Shown: positions 26,680-43,956, counted from the stretch's first letter. The stretch is DNA of 64,000 nt from Pyxidicoccus parkwaysis (GCF_017301735.1 NZ_CP071090.1:5632001-5696000); one strand, 5' to 3'. Numbers and translations are program-made. The notes: a model not told the origin generated them from the sequence alone.

Positions 26680-27066
26680 TCAACGCGCGAGCGGAGAGGG
26701 AAGCTTCCCGCTCAGCACGAGGAACAGGTACACGCCAATCAGCAGGGCCACCGCCAGCACCGACAAGCCCACGTACGCCCGCTTGCGGCGCTCCTTCTCG
26801 AGTTGCACCGGCGACGGCGCCGGCACCGACTTGTCCACCTCCTCGTAGCGAAGCACCGCCTCCTCGGGGGACATGCCGATGACGCTCGCGTACGCCTTGA
26901 TGTAGTTCACCACGAAGATGCGCGAGGGCAGCCGCTCCACCTGTCCGGCCTCCAGGGCCGCGATGAGGGTGGGAGGAATCTTCGTCTCCCGCGCGACGTC
27001 ATCGCGCGACAGGCCCCGAAGCTCTCTCTGCTGGCTGAGGTACTTGCCGAATTCGACGTGGTCCAC
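26680..27066 (-). CDS. RodZ-like membrane-anchored helix-turn-helix protein
   Basis: This 128-residue protein begins with an Xre/RodZ-type HTH (FGKYLSQQRELRGLSRDDVA, IPPTLIAALEAGQVERLPSR, then IFVVNYIKAYA). A short charged linker leads to a single TM helix near the C-terminus (AYVGLSVLAVALLIGVYLFLV) and 10 outside residues. That is the RodZ/YmfM layout without the periplasmic beta domain. GTG 27066 is chosen because the HTH begins right after it; upstream residues are overlap with tgl. It lies between tgl and recO with short gaps. A role in envelope or cell-shape regulation is inference. Confidence 0.8.
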   Translation of the reverse strand: MDHVEFGKYLSQQRELRGLSRDDVARETKIPPTLIAALEAGQVERLPSRIFVVNYIKAYASVIGMSPEEAVLRYEEVDKSVPAPSPVQLEKERRKRAYVGLSVLAVALLIGVYLFLVLSGKLPSPLAR

Positions 27067-27088
27067 GGGCGTCCAGATAGCCAACCGG

Positions 27089-27850
27089 CTAGAGCTTTTC
27101 CAGCAACCTCCGGCAGTCGTCCTTGAGCTGTTGTTCAGCGGGCTTTGCCTTCGCCTCGCACCCCGCGAAGGCCTGCTTCGCCGCGTCCGCCTGGCCCTGC
27201 TTCGCCTGGCACACACCCTCGCGCATGTACGCGTCCGCCACCTCCGGGCAGCTCTCCCGGTAGCGCGTGAAGTTGCGGCACGCGTCGTCCGTCTGGCCCA
27301 TCTCGTCGTAGATGAGACCCAGATTCTTGTAGCCCATGCAGAAGCTGGGGTTGGTCGTCACCGCCGCCTTGATGCTCTCCAGGGCGCGCTGCGTGTCCCC
27401 CTTCTTGTAGAAGGCCCAGCCCATGTTGCCCTGGGCGATGAAGGGCGTCGGGTAGAGCATGTCGTTGAGGACCTGCTCGTACAGCTTGATGGCCTCGTCG
27501 TAGCGGCCCTGGTCCAGGTGCACGTTGGCGAGGTTGTTGCGTGCCTCGGAGAAGGTCGGGCGCACCTTCAGGGCGCGCTCGTAGTGGGGCACGGCCTCGT
27601 CCGGCCGGCGGAACGCCAGGTGGAGCAGGATGCCCATGGCGTTGTTGGCCTCCGGGTAGTCCGGGTCGTTCTCCAGCGACAGCTTCAGCTCGCGCACGGC
27701 CTCCTGCATGTTGCCCTGCTGCTGCGCCTGGATGGCCAGGTCATAGTGAATCTCCGCGCTGCGGAGCTCCTTCTCCGAGGGGGTGTGGGCACAGCCGGCG
27801 GAGACCAGCAGGAGCGCGAGCGAGCAGGACGCGAGGGCGAGGCGGGACAT
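27089..27850 (-). CDS. tgl: Tgl: TPR lipoprotein for PilQ secretin assembly and social motility
   Basis: Tgl is the outer-membrane pilotin that lets the type IV pilus secretin PilQ assemble; in Myxococcus it can be supplied by contact from other cells (stimulation). The protein has 253 residues with a lipoprotein signal (LLVSAGC, Cys20) and six tandem TPR units, for example YDLAIQAQQQGNMQEAVREL, ANNAMGILLHLAFRRPDEAV and GNMGWAFYKKGDTQRALESI, then a Lys/Glu-rich end. Size, lipobox and TPR number match M. xanthus Tgl as I know it. The alternative is a generic PilF/PilW pilotin, which has the same role. Confidence 0.87.
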   Translation of the reverse strand: MSRLALASCSLALLLVSAGCAHTPSEKELRSAEIHYDLAIQAQQQGNMQEAVRELKLSLENDPDYPEANNAMGILLHLAFRRPDEAVPHYERALKVRPTFSEARNNLANVHLDQGRYDEAIKLYEQVLNDMLYPTPFIAQGNMGWAFYKKGDTQRALESIKAAVTTNPSFCMGYKNLGLIYDEMGQTDDACRNFTRYRESCPEVADAYMREGVCQAKQGQADAAKQAFAGCEAKAKPAEQQLKDDCRRLLEKL

Positions 27851-27889
27851 GGGGGCGGTGGGTTCTCTTGGGGAGGGAGGGACGGGAAC

Positions 27890-28354
27890 TCAGAAGGCGG
27901 CGAGGAAGCGGCCCAGGGTGGTGGTGACGTTCTTCTTCTCCTCGGCGCGCGCCACCACGGCGGGGACGAGCTTGGGGTCCTTGAAGAACACGGGCAGCGT
28001 CTTGAGCCACTCGTCCTGCTGCGAGGGCTGCGCGGCGCGCCAGTTGGCGTCATCCATCATGAAGCCGAGCGACTCCACGAAGGCCAGCGCGTCACCCTCG
28101 TCCTCGCGGTACTCGTCGCCCGTCATGTTGCGGCGGCCGGAGAGGTACACCGCGCAGTCGGCGGCCTCGGCCAGGTACAGGTAGACGAAGACGGCGGCGC
28201 CCTGCCCTCCGCGGATGCCCACGACGAAGGCCTGCGCCGGACCGGCCTGCTTGCCCGGAATGGCCACGTGCGGCGTGTTGAGGGAGATGTGCAACGCCAG
28301 GATCTGCTCCCGCGTGGCGGGCAGGCCCCGGTAGCGCTCTTCGAGGTTGAACAC
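27890..28354 (-). CDS. Conserved protein upstream of tgl, unknown function
   Basis: This is a 154-residue soluble protein with no signal peptide or TM helix. GTG 28354 has GGAGA 7 bases upstream. Segments such as ILALHISLNTPHVAIPGKQA, AAVFVYLYLAEAADCAVYLS and LVPAVVARAEEKKNVTTTLG suggest a small alpha/beta fold. I do not recognise a family. It is 39 bases upstream of tgl and 33 bases downstream of another unknown gene on the same strand, so it is probably co-transcribed with tgl and may act in the envelope or motility; this is context only. Confidence 0.65.
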   Translation of the reverse strand: MFNLEERYRGLPATREQILALHISLNTPHVAIPGKQAGPAQAFVVGIRGGQGAAVFVYLYLAEAADCAVYLSGRRNMTGDEYREDEGDALAFVESLGFMMDDANWRAAQPSQQDEWLKTLPVFFKDPKLVPAVVARAEEKKNVTTTLGRFLAAF

Positions 28355-28387
28355 GATGGTGTCTCCGTTGCCCGTCGCCCGCGGACT

Positions 28388-29215
28388 TCAGCGCGTGGTG
28401 AGGGTGAACTCCTGGGTGGCGTCCTGGGTGTCCGCGGCCGACTTCTGGAAGTGGATGAGCGGGTTGTCGATCATCACGTTGCCTCCGCCCTCGTTGCCCT
28501 CGCCAATGATGACCCGGAACGTGTGCGCGGGCGAGTTGCTTCGCCGGCTTCCGGAGGCGGCCTTGCGGGCAATCAGCGTCACCGTGTTCGCCCCGGGCTG
28601 GAGGTTGCGGGTGATGTCCGCCACCACCTGGTCCTCGTTGCCGCGCAGTTTCCGCAGCCACTGGGAGTTGATGAAGACGTCGATGTCGTACCCCGTCATC
28701 CCCGGCACCGCCTGCTCCGTCACCAGCCAGTAGCGCTGGGTGATGCGCCCCGGCACCGTGGGCGCGGCGGCCACCGGAGCCGCTGCCGGAGCCGCGGGAG
28801 CGCCCGTCGCGGGAGCCGCCGCCACCGGGGGCTGAGCGGGGACGGTGCCGGACGCGGGCGTCGCCGCCACGGGGTACTGCGCCGGGGCGGTGCCGGACGC
28901 GGGGGCCACGGAGCCCGGGTACTGCGCGGCGGGAGCCACCGCCGGAGCCGCCGCGGTGGGCGCGCCCGTCTGGGGCGCGGGGGCCACGGGCGGCGTCGGC
29001 GCGGCGGGAGTCACCGTCGTCACGCGGGCCGCATAGCCGGGTGCCTCGATGTAGATGTTGCCGGCCTCGTCGATGCGGACGGTGGCCTTCTCGAACTTCT
29101 GGTTGGTGACGCCGTCAATCTTCACCCCGTTGAGGTACACGGAGCCGGCGAGGGCTCCCGTGGGGGCCACGGCCAGCACGGCGGCGAGAGCAGCGCTCCG
29201 AAACAGGCGATTCAT
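28388..29215 (-). CDS. Secreted protein with long Ala/Pro-rich linker, unknown function
   Basis: The start at 29215 (MNRLFRS) has AGGAGAG upstream and begins a Sec signal peptide cleaved near GALA-GSV. A short N-terminal beta domain (SVYLNGVKIDGVTNQKFEKA, VRIDEAGNIYIEAPGY) is followed by about 95 residues of Ala/Pro/Gly/Thr repeats (APASGTAPAQYP-like units). The C-terminal domain of about 115 residues (RYWLVTEQ, DVFINSQWLRKLRGN, PGANTVTLIARK) looks like an Ig-like beta-sandwich. It is probably periplasmic or surface-exposed. No catalytic motif is seen, and it shares the strand with the tgl run. Confidence 0.7.
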   Translation of the reverse strand: MNRLFRSAALAAVLAVAPTGALAGSVYLNGVKIDGVTNQKFEKATVRIDEAGNIYIEAPGYAARVTTVTPAAPTPPVAPAPQTGAPTAAAPAVAPAAQYPGSVAPASGTAPAQYPVAATPASGTVPAQPPVAAAPATGAPAAPAAAPVAAAPTVPGRITQRYWLVTEQAVPGMTGYDIDVFINSQWLRKLRGNEDQVVADITRNLQPGANTVTLIARKAASGSRRSNSPAHTFRVIIGEGNEGGGNVMIDNPLIHFQKSAADTQDATQEFTLTTR

Positions 29216-29401
29216 GCGGTCTCTCCTGGGAATCTCCAACAGTCCCGGGCACTTGCAACGCTTAGCGCACCCCGGGGATCGGGACAAGGCGTGCGTGTAC
29301 CGGGTTGGAGCGGCCGAGCCGCCCGGAGATTCACCCGCCCGGAGAGGGGCCAGGGAGCCAGCCCCGCCAGGGCGCCGGCCCGGCCGGGAAGACAGCCTGC
29401 G

Positions 29402-30151
29402 CTAGGGAGCCGGCTGGACGGGCTCGTCGGGCAGCTCCCGCTGCGCCAGGGACCAGTCTCCGCCCAGGCCATGGCCCTCGCGGAAGCGCCGGAAGTCGCG
29501 CCGCACCAGCCGGGGATAGCGGCGGAAGCGGTCCAGCTCGCCTTCCTTGATGGCGGTGCGGATGCGGGTGGGCCCGGCGTTGTAGGCCATCAGGGCCAGG
29601 TCCAGGTCGCCACCGAAGCGCTCCTGCAGCGAGCGCAGGTAGCGGATGCCCAGCCGCACACAGAGGGCCGTGTCCGCCATCACCTCCTCGCGGGACAGGC
29701 GCAGGCCCTCCTTTTCCGCGAGGAAGTGCAGTGTGCTGGGCTTGATCTGCATCAGCCCCTTGGCGCCCTTCTCGGAGATGGCCTCCTCCTCGAAGTCGGA
29801 CTCCACGTCGATGAGGGCCAGGATCAGCAGCGGATCATACCCCGTGCTCTTGGCCTCCTCGGCGATGGCCTGCCCGAGCTGCCGCCGCAGGGTGAGACCG
29901 AGGTCCGGAGCCCGCCGCGCCAGGACGGCGTCGATGAGCACCGCCTCGGGCGGAGCCTCCGCCGCCGCCACCACCTCCGGCACCACCGGCTGCACCTGGC
30001 GTTGATCCAACAGCGGCACCAGCCGCGCGGACACGACGAGCGCCACCCCCGCCAGGAGCGGGAGCCGGGAACAGCCAGAGCTGAGGGCGTGGAGATGATC
30101 GAAGAACCGCGTACCCAGGGACCTCCCGCCCGAGAGGGCGGGGGCCTTCAC
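29402..30151 (-). CDS. Membrane-anchored lytic transglycosylase (SLT domain)
   Basis: This would cleave peptidoglycan glycan strands in the periplasm. One N-terminal hydrophobic segment (LPLLAGVALVVSARLVPLL) serves as signal anchor. The SLT domain (about 95-225) has the catalytic Glu in LALIDVESDF, then GAKGLMQIKPST and the AYNAGPTRI motif. It has 249 residues with no LysM domain. GTG 30151 overlaps the preceding phasin-like stop (GTGA), so the two are translationally coupled. A role in local wall remodelling for pilus or envelope machines encoded nearby is inference. Confidence 0.88.
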   Translation of the reverse strand: MKAPALSGGRSLGTRFFDHLHALSSGCSRLPLLAGVALVVSARLVPLLDQRQVQPVVPEVVAAAEAPPEAVLIDAVLARRAPDLGLTLRRQLGQAIAEEAKSTGYDPLLILALIDVESDFEEEAISEKGAKGLMQIKPSTLHFLAEKEGLRLSREEVMADTALCVRLGIRYLRSLQERFGGDLDLALMAYNAGPTRIRTAIKEGELDRFRRYPRLVRRDFRRFREGHGLGGDWSLAQRELPDEPVQPAP

Positions 30152-30498
30152 TTCCGCTGCTCCAGTTCCTGGATGCGCTCGGCGAGCTTGTCCAGCCGGG
30201 CGCCGAACGACGACAGCTCCTCGCGGCGCGGCAGCTTCAGACGGGTGAGCGCCAGGCGCACACGCTCTTCGACGTTGTGCTCCAAATCCTTGCGGTGACC
30301 GGCGAGGCGCTCGCTGAACTCACGGGCCTGCCGCTTCACTTCTTCCTGGCTCCAGCCGGCCACCGCCGCCACGCGCTGCACGGCGCGGGAGGCTTCTTCC
30401 TCCGCCGTGCTCACCGCCAGCAGGGCCTGGCTCCAGAGTTTCTCGAAGGTCTCCGCGACAGCGTTCTTCTCTCGGGGGGCCTCGGGCTTGTTGTCCAT
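30148..30498 (-). CDS. Small phasin-family-like coiled-coil protein
   Basis: This is a 116-residue soluble helical protein starting MDNKPEAP; the upstream extension of the frame lacks support, while GGAGAG lies before 30498. The N-terminal helix (VAETFEKLWSQALLAVSTAE) and the C-terminal heptad segment (LSSFGARLDKLAERIQELEQ) resemble PhaF/PhaI-type phasins, which coat polyhydroxyalkanoate granules and help anchor them. No PHA synthase is visible here. It is adjacent to a second phasin-like gene and overlaps the transglycosylase start. Confidence 0.65.
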   Translation of the reverse strand: MDNKPEAPREKNAVAETFEKLWSQALLAVSTAEEEASRAVQRVAAVAGWSQEEVKRQAREFSERLAGHRKDLEHNVEERVRLALTRLKLPRREELSSFGARLDKLAERIQELEQRK

Positions 30499-30595
30499 GG
30501 GTCTCTCCGGGAGTGAGCCCCGGGCCGCCTGGCCCGAAGGGTCGAGGAACGGCCGAAGTAAGCACACCCCCGACGTGAAGGGAACGACGATGACG

Positions 30596-30636
30596 CACCT
30601 CCCCTTCCCTGCGTCGACTCATGGAAAGGGGAGGTG
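30596..30636. repeat. Inverted repeat between the two phasin-like genes
   Basis: CACCTCCCCTT pairs perfectly with AAGGGGAGGTG around a 19-base loop. It lies in the 165-base gap between the phasin-like genes and may be a weak terminator or a leader hairpin for the downstream gene. No clear T-run. Confidence 0.45.
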
Positions 30637-30663
30637 ATACCCACCGTCAAATGCCGGGCGTTT

Positions 30664-31218
30664 TCAGGCGCGCGGCGACGACGACGCACCGTTGGCGGCC
30701 TTGGAGCCCACCCGGCGCACCGGCTTCAGCAGCGCGTCCACCTTGCGCGACAGCTTGGCCAGCTCCTTGTTGAGGTCCTTGAGCTGGGCCTGGCTGGCCA
30801 CGCCCACCGCCTCCACCACCTTCGTCTGCAGCCCGTCCAGGCGCTTGCGCAGCTCGGTGCCGGCGGCGTCCACCTTCTTGCCCAGCTCCTTCACGCGCGG
30901 ATCCGCCAGCAGCTCACCGGCCTGCAGCTTCGCCCACAGCGCCTGGGCCTCCTTCGCCGCCTCCTGGCCGCGCGTCTCCAGCGTCTTCACGGCCTTCTGG
31001 GCCCCGCCCTCCAGCTCCTCGAAGCGCTTCTGCGCCACGGCGAGCTGCGTCTTCACGGCCTTCTGGGCCTCGCCCTCCAGCTCCTCGAAGCGCTTCTGCG
31101 CCACGGCGAGCTGCGTCTTCAGGAACGTCTCGACGTTCTGCGCAATCCCGCTCTTCACAGCTTCGGTGGCGGGCGTGGTCTCGGCCTTCGTCTCGGTCGT
31201 CTCGTTCTTCGCGGTCAT
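30664..31218 (-). CDS. Phasin-family-like protein with internal duplication
   Basis: This is a 184-residue, almost wholly alpha-helical, Lys/Glu/Ala-rich protein with no signal. The phasin-like core FLKTQLAVAQKRFEELEG is present twice: a 22-residue unit repeated in tandem (about residues 33-76) by a 66-bp duplication. A coiled-coil tail follows (LGKKVDAAGTELRKRLDGLQ, LNKELAKLSRKVDALLKPV). GGGGAGG precedes the ATG. It has its own sigma-70-like promoter downstream of the rpoC terminator. A granule-coating role is family knowledge; phasin assignment is by pattern. Confidence 0.7.
   Translation of the reverse strand: MTAKNETTETKAETTPATEAVKSGIAQNVETFLKTQLAVAQKRFEELEGEAQKAVKTQLAVAQKRFEELEGGAQKAVKTLETRGQEAAKEAQALWAKLQAGELLADPRVKELGKKVDAAGTELRKRLDGLQTKVVEAVGVASQAQLKDLNKELAKLSRKVDALLKPVRRVGSKAANGASSSPRA
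30985..31116. repeat. 66-bp tandem duplication inside the phasin-like gene
   Basis: Copies 30985-31050 and 31051-31116 are identical except for one base (GGCCCC versus GGCCTC). The duplication adds exactly 22 codons and two three-turn helix repeats, so it stays in frame. The near-identity suggests a recent slippage or recombination event. Confidence 0.92.
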
Positions 31219-31288
31219 ACCGTCCTCCCCTTTGATTTCCCGGTTGGAACCGGGCGGTAGCCAACTGCGTCATTCAGCGATGCGCCAG

Positions 31289-31316
31289 ATTTAACGCACC
31301 GCGCCATGAGCGTCAA
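31289..31316 (-). promoter_or_regulatory. Sigma-70-like promoter of the phasin-like gene
   Basis: On the minus strand TTGACG (31316-31311) and TTAAAT (31294-31289) are spaced by 16 bases. The promoter sits between the rpoC terminator and the phasin start. A perfect 7-bp palindrome (CCCGGTT-GG-AACCGGG, 31239-31254) lies in the leader and could be an operator. Confidence 0.6.
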
Positions 31317-31351
31317 GTCAACCCGTGGACAAATCGCGAAAGGCCGGACAG

Positions 31352-31393
31352 AAAAACAAAACCGCCGCCCCGGTATGGAAACCGGGACGGCGG
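31352..31393 (-). terminator. Rho-independent terminator of the rpoBC operon
   Basis: On the minus strand a 13-bp stem (CCGCCGTCCCGGT / ACCGGGGCGGCGG, one mismatched pair) with a 6-base loop is followed by TTTTGTTTTT, 42 bases after the rpoC stop. It is the strongest terminator in the window. Confidence 0.93.
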
Positions 31394-31434
31394 AAGAGTT
31401 CAGCGGGACGCCGCGTCAGGCGGCCGGGCGCGCA

Positions 31435-35646
<4,212 letters not shown>

Positions 35647-35777
35647 GTTGCCTCCGAAATCTCGTTGGGCGGCCCCCACCGGGGCTGCCAGCTGATTCGG
35701 GCCCCCGCCCCGAACCCGGCCGCGCCCTCCCCTTTCAGGAGAGGCGGGCGGCCGGTCAGGCGGGCGCTCCGGCTAAA

Positions 35778-40007
<4,230 letters not shown>

Positions 40008-40093
40008 TCTGGCTCCGGGGACGACTGCTCGGGCGGGCAAACATCAGTAACGCGCGGCGGCGCCGGGAAATTTGTAACTGTCAAATGGGCAAA

Positions 40094-40122
40094 GCCGGCG
40101 ACCCCTTGCTGGGAGCGCCGGC
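40094..40122 (-). terminator. Attenuator-like hairpin between rplL and rpoB
   Basis: GCCGGCG and CGCCGGC form a 7-bp stem, followed on the minus strand by a short CTTTG. It sits in the 177-base rplL-rpoB gap, where other bacteria carry an attenuator or processing site that lowers rpoBC expression relative to the ribosomal genes. Confidence 0.5.
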
Positions 40123-40184
40123 CTGCTCATCCGGTCAGGAGGCTGCCTGTAAATTCCCGGAAAACTAGGCAGCCCCTGTAGGAA

Positions 40185-40559
40185 CTACTTGACGTCGACG
40201 GTGGCGCCAGCCGCGGTGAGCTGGTCCTTGATCTTCTTGGCGTCGTCCTTGTTGACGCCTTCCTTGACCGTCTTGGGCGCGCCCTCGACCAGGTCCTTGG
40301 CCTCCTTCAGGCCCAGGCCGGTGATGGCGCGGATCTCCTTGATGACGTTGATCTTGTTGGCGCCGGCGTTGGCCAGCACCACCGTGAACTCCGTCTTCTC
40401 CTCGACAACAGGAGCCGGGCCACCCGTGGCCGGGCCGGCAGCCACGGCGACGGCGGCGGCGGAGACGCCCCACTTGGACTCGAGCTGCTTCACCAGCTCC
40501 GCCGCCTCCATGACGGTCAGCGAGGAGAGCTGGTCAACAATCGCATTCAGGTCAGCCAT
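40185..40559 (-). CDS. rplL: 50S ribosomal protein L7/L12
   Basis: This is the stalk protein that recruits translation GTPases. It has 124 residues: an N-terminal dimerisation helix (LNAIVDQLSSLTVMEAAELV), an Ala/Gly/Pro hinge and a C-terminal domain with EKTEFTVVLANAGANKINVI, KEIRAITGLGLKEAKDLVEG and a KEGVNKDDAKKIKDQLTAAG end. It lies 102 bases downstream of rplJ, as expected for the L10-L12 operon. Confidence 0.98.
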   Translation of the reverse strand: MADLNAIVDQLSSLTVMEAAELVKQLESKWGVSAAAVAVAAGPATGGPAPVVEEKTEFTVVLANAGANKINVIKEIRAITGLGLKEAKDLVEGAPKTVKEGVNKDDAKKIKDQLTAAGATVDVK

Positions 40560-40661
40560 TGAACTGTGTCCTTCTGGTTTCGACTAACGGCCTGCTCGCC
40601 CGAAGGAGAGCAACGGCCGAAGAGGTGTTGGTAGGAAAACTTCTCGGATGGAGTAGTGGAA

Positions 40662-41183
40662 CTACCCCTGGGCCTTCTCCGCGTGGGCCTGCATGACCCG
40701 CGCGAGCTGGGAACCGGGAGCCGCGATGGTCCGGACCAGCTTGCCAGCCGGCTGGTTCAGCATGCCCAGCAGCTGGGCGCGCAGCTCCGGCAGACCCGGC
40801 ATCTTCGCCAGGGCCTTCACACCGTTGACGTCGACCTTCTTCCCGTCGACGACGGCGGTGCGGATCTTGATCTTGTCCTCGAGGTCCTTCGTGAACTCGG
40901 TCAGGATCTTGGCCGGGGCAACCACATCGCCGTAGCTGATGCACAGGGCCACGGGGCCCGTGAAGTCATCGGCGATGACCGACACGGACGTGCCCTGCGC
41001 CGCACGGCGCGCCAGCGTGTTCTTGATGACCTTGTACTCGACGCCGCCCTCGCGGAACTTCTTGCGGAGCTTCGTCACCGTCTCCACATCCACCTTGGAG
41101 AACTCGGCGACGATGGCCGTCTTGGTCCGCGAGAACTTCTCGTGGAGCTCCTTGATCATCTCTTCCTTCTCGCTCTTCAGCAC
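40662..41183 (-). CDS. rplJ: 50S ribosomal protein L10
   Basis: L10 anchors the L7/L12 dimers on 23S rRNA and represses its own operon by binding the leader. It has 173 residues. The GTG start at 41183 has GGAGGTG 7 bases upstream. The N-terminal RNA-binding domain (VAEFSKVDVETVTKLRKKFR, YKVIKNTLARRAA) and the C-terminal helix for L12 binding are visible. It is preceded by a long leader with L10-leader-like features. Confidence 0.98.
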   Translation of the reverse strand: MLKSEKEEMIKELHEKFSRTKTAIVAEFSKVDVETVTKLRKKFREGGVEYKVIKNTLARRAAQGTSVSVIADDFTGPVALCISYGDVVAPAKILTEFTKDLEDKIKIRTAVVDGKKVDVNGVKALAKMPGLPELRAQLLGMLNQPAGKLVRTIAAPGSQLARVMQAHAEKAQG

Positions 41184-41214
41184 TTTGACTCACCTCCTTA
41201 CTGGCCCGCCCTCG

Positions 41215-41330
41215 TGGGACGGGCGTGATGCCTGGGCCAAAGTGGCAGAGCGAGAGGGGCCTCCGAGAGGCACCACACCGCACCCTCAGTCTCGGCAGGG
41301 CTGACCTTACGGTCGTTTGAACCCGGGGTA
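41215..41330 (-). promoter_or_regulatory. Probable L10 leader (rplJL autoregulatory RNA)
   Basis: The rplA-rplJ gap (41184-41571) holds no gene. On the minus strand it contains GACCGTAAGGTC, then CTGCCGAGACTGAGGGTGCG, then paired GC-rich arms. This resembles the conserved core of bacterial L10 leaders (a CCG-AGAC-G-GGGTG-like bulge) bound by L10-L12. The assignment is by pattern and position. Confidence 0.6.
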
Positions 41331-41445
41331 GAGAGAACGGCCCGACCGGTTGCCCGGTTCCCAACGGGACACGCCTTCCTCCCCTGGTCCCTGCTGTCAT
41401 GAACCAGGTCGGAACGCCGTGTCTCGCGACATGGCGCTCCAATTG

Positions 41446-41473
41446 CAAAAGCCGGGGGCCTATACCCCCGGCT
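41446..41473 (-). terminator. Terminator after rplKA
   Basis: On the minus strand AGCCGGGGG-TATAGG-CCCCCGGCT is a perfect 9-bp stem directly followed by TTTTGC, about 100 bases after rplA. It would separate rplKA from the rplJL leader. Confidence 0.85.
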
Positions 41474-41571
41474 TCGGCAAATATCCAGAACTTTCGAACC
41501 TGTGACGTCAGGCAGTGGCAGGGTCTGACAGCCCCTTCAGGGGTGAGACCCTTCCCTGCCCTCCAGGGCGC

Positions 41572-42285
41572 CTAGCGGTGGCGCGCCAGGATTTCCGTGG
41601 TGTCGAGCTTGATGCCCGGCCCCATGGTCGTCGAGATGGCGATACCCTTCAGGTAGACGCCCTTGGCGGTGGCCGGCTTGAGCTTCATCACCAGGTCCAC
41701 CAGCGCGTTGAAGTTCGCCTCGAGCTTGTCCTGCGAGAAGGAGGACTTGCCCATCTTCGCATGGACGATACCGGCCTTCTCGGCGCGGAAGTCCACCTTA
41801 CCGCCCTTGGCGTCGCGAACGGCCTTGGCGACGTCCATGGTGACGGTGCCCACCTTCGGGTTGGGCATGAGGCCGCGGGGGCCGAGCACCTTACCGAGGC
41901 GACCGACGATACCCATCATGTCCGGGGTGGCGATGACGGTGTCGAAGTCGAGGAAGCCCTCCTCGATGCGCTTCTGGAGGTCCTCGGCGCCGACGATGTC
42001 CGCGCCAGCGTTGCCGGCCTCCGTCGCGCGCTCGCCCTTGGCGAACACGGCCACGCGCACGGTGGCGCCGGTGCCATGCGGGAGCACCACGGCGCCACGG
42101 ACCATCTGGTCTGCGTGCTTCGGGTCCACGCCCAGATTGATGGCCACGTCGACCGTCTGGTCATACTTCGTGGCGCGAGCCTCGACGCTCTTCTTCAGGA
42201 GCGCGAAGCCCTCGGAGATCGGATAGCGCTTCTCGCGGTCCACCATCGTGGCGGCCGCACGGAACTTCTTCCCATTCTGAGCCAT
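41572..42285 (-). CDS. rplA: 50S ribosomal protein L1
   Basis: L1 forms the mobile L1 stalk at the E site and represses the rplKA mRNA. It has 237 residues starting MAQNGKKFR; the 27 extra residues of the longer frame lie in the rplK-rplA gap and are not protein-like. Typical segments are KYDQTVDVAINLGVDPKHAD, the GKVLGPRGLMPNPKVGTVT signature and a C-terminal KLKPATAKGVYLKGI. It follows rplK by 37 bases. Confidence 0.98.
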   Translation of the reverse strand: MAQNGKKFRAAATMVDREKRYPISEGFALLKKSVEARATKYDQTVDVAINLGVDPKHADQMVRGAVVLPHGTGATVRVAVFAKGERATEAGNAGADIVGAEDLQKRIEEGFLDFDTVIATPDMMGIVGRLGKVLGPRGLMPNPKVGTVTMDVAKAVRDAKGGKVDFRAEKAGIVHAKMGKSSFSQDKLEANFNALVDLVMKLKPATAKGVYLKGIAISTTMGPGIKLDTTEILARHR

Positions 42286-42322
42286 GACAGAAATCCTTGT
42301 CGTGAAGGGGGTGGGCGGCGGC

Positions 42323-42769
42323 CTAGCCGACGACGTCGATACCCATGGAGCGCGCGGTGCCGGCAATGGTGTTCATGCAGGCCTCGAGCGACGCGGCGGT
42401 GGTGTCCTGAATCTTCTTCTTGGCGATCTCCTCGAGCTGCTTCCGGGTGATCTGCCCCACCTTCTCCTTGCCCGGCTTCTTCGCGCCCGAGCCCTTCTTC
42501 TTCTCCGTGTGGAGACCCGCCGCCTTCTTGATGAGGATGGCCGCGGGAGGCGTCTTCAGGATGAACGTGAAGGAGCGGTCCTGGTACACCGTGATGATGA
42601 CCGGGATGATGAGGCCTTCCTTGGCCTCCGCCTGCGTCTTGGCGTTGAACTGCTTGCAGAACTCCATGATGTTCACGCCCTGCTGACCGAGCGCGGGGCC
42701 AATCGGCGGAGCGGGGTTCGCCTTGCCGGCGGGAATCTGCAGCTTGACCTGTCCTGTGACCTTCTTCAT
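42323..42769 (-). CDS. rplK: 50S ribosomal protein L11
   Basis: L11 lies at the GTPase-associated centre and takes part in the stringent response. It has 148 residues beginning KKVTGQVKLQIPAGKANPAP, then PIGPALGQQGVNIMEFCK, with the C-terminal RNA-binding domain GSLEACMN-like segment (AASLEACMNTIAGTARSMGI). It is separated from nusG by 146 bases that contain a strong hairpin. Confidence 0.98.
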   Translation of the reverse strand: MKKVTGQVKLQIPAGKANPAPPIGPALGQQGVNIMEFCKQFNAKTQAEAKEGLIIPVIITVYQDRSFTFILKTPPAAILIKKAAGLHTEKKKGSGAKKPGKEKVGQITRKQLEEIAKKKIQDTTAASLEACMNTIAGTARSMGIDVVG

Positions 42770-42862
42770 CGGCTGACGACTGCCTTTCGAGGGGGTGGTA
42801 CCAACGGGCCGCCAGACGGGGAGGCCCTCCCACCCATGGGTCCGTGCCCTTCACGGGCGCGG

Positions 42863-42902
42863 AAAGCAAACGCGGCGCGTCCTACCCTGAGGACGCGCCG
42901 CG
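42863..42902 (-). terminator. Terminator/attenuator between nusG and rplK
   Basis: A perfect 13-bp stem (CGCGGCGCGTCCT / AGGACGCGCCGCG, loop of 6) is followed on the minus strand by TTTGCTTT. It begins 13 bases after the nusG stop and would end or attenuate the secE-nusG message. Confidence 0.85.
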
Positions 42903-42915
42903 CACAACACCTGAG

Positions 42916-43457
<542 letters not shown>

Positions 43458-43458
<1 letters not shown>

Positions 43459-43901
43459 TACAGCTTCCCCCACACAGCGGGCAGCCACTCCACCATCAAC
43501 TTGTACGCGATGGTGTCGATGAAGAAGAGCAGGACCGCGGCCACGAGCGAGGAGATGACCACGGCCACGGTCGACGTCCGGGTCTCCGACCAGGTAGGCC
43601 AGGTGACCTTCATCAGCTCCGAGGCCACGTCGATGGAGAGCGCGTGAGTGCGCGGATGGAAGTACGCGCCGACGGCCAACCCCACGGCGAGCAGGTAGCC
43701 GACCAGCGTGGACACCTTCCAGTCCATGCCCTCGATGAGGATGGGGTCACCCCAGCCGAACCGCGCCCACAGCAACCCGAGCACGCGCTCCAGGAAGAGG
43801 GCCAGGATGATGCCGGCGATGAGATAGAAGATGACCACGAGCCGCTTCGGGTCCATCGCCGAGCGGTTAGCCTGCTGGCTGGCCTCTGATGCCGTCGCCA
43901 T
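43458..43901 (-). CDS. secE: Protein translocase subunit SecE
   Basis: SecE clamps SecY in the Sec translocon of the inner membrane. This copy has 147 residues and three predicted TM helices (LVVIFYLIAGIILALFLERV, STLVGYLLAVGLAVGAYF, VAVVISSLVAAVLLFFIDTI), like the three-TM E. coli protein. The conserved amphipathic cytoplasmic segment before the last helix is ELMKVTWPTWSETRTSTV. It overlaps nusG by one base. Confidence 0.97.
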
Positions 43902-43956
43902 GGTGCCTCACGGGGTACTACGGATGCGAAAACGTGGGACTGCGAAAACACAGGAA

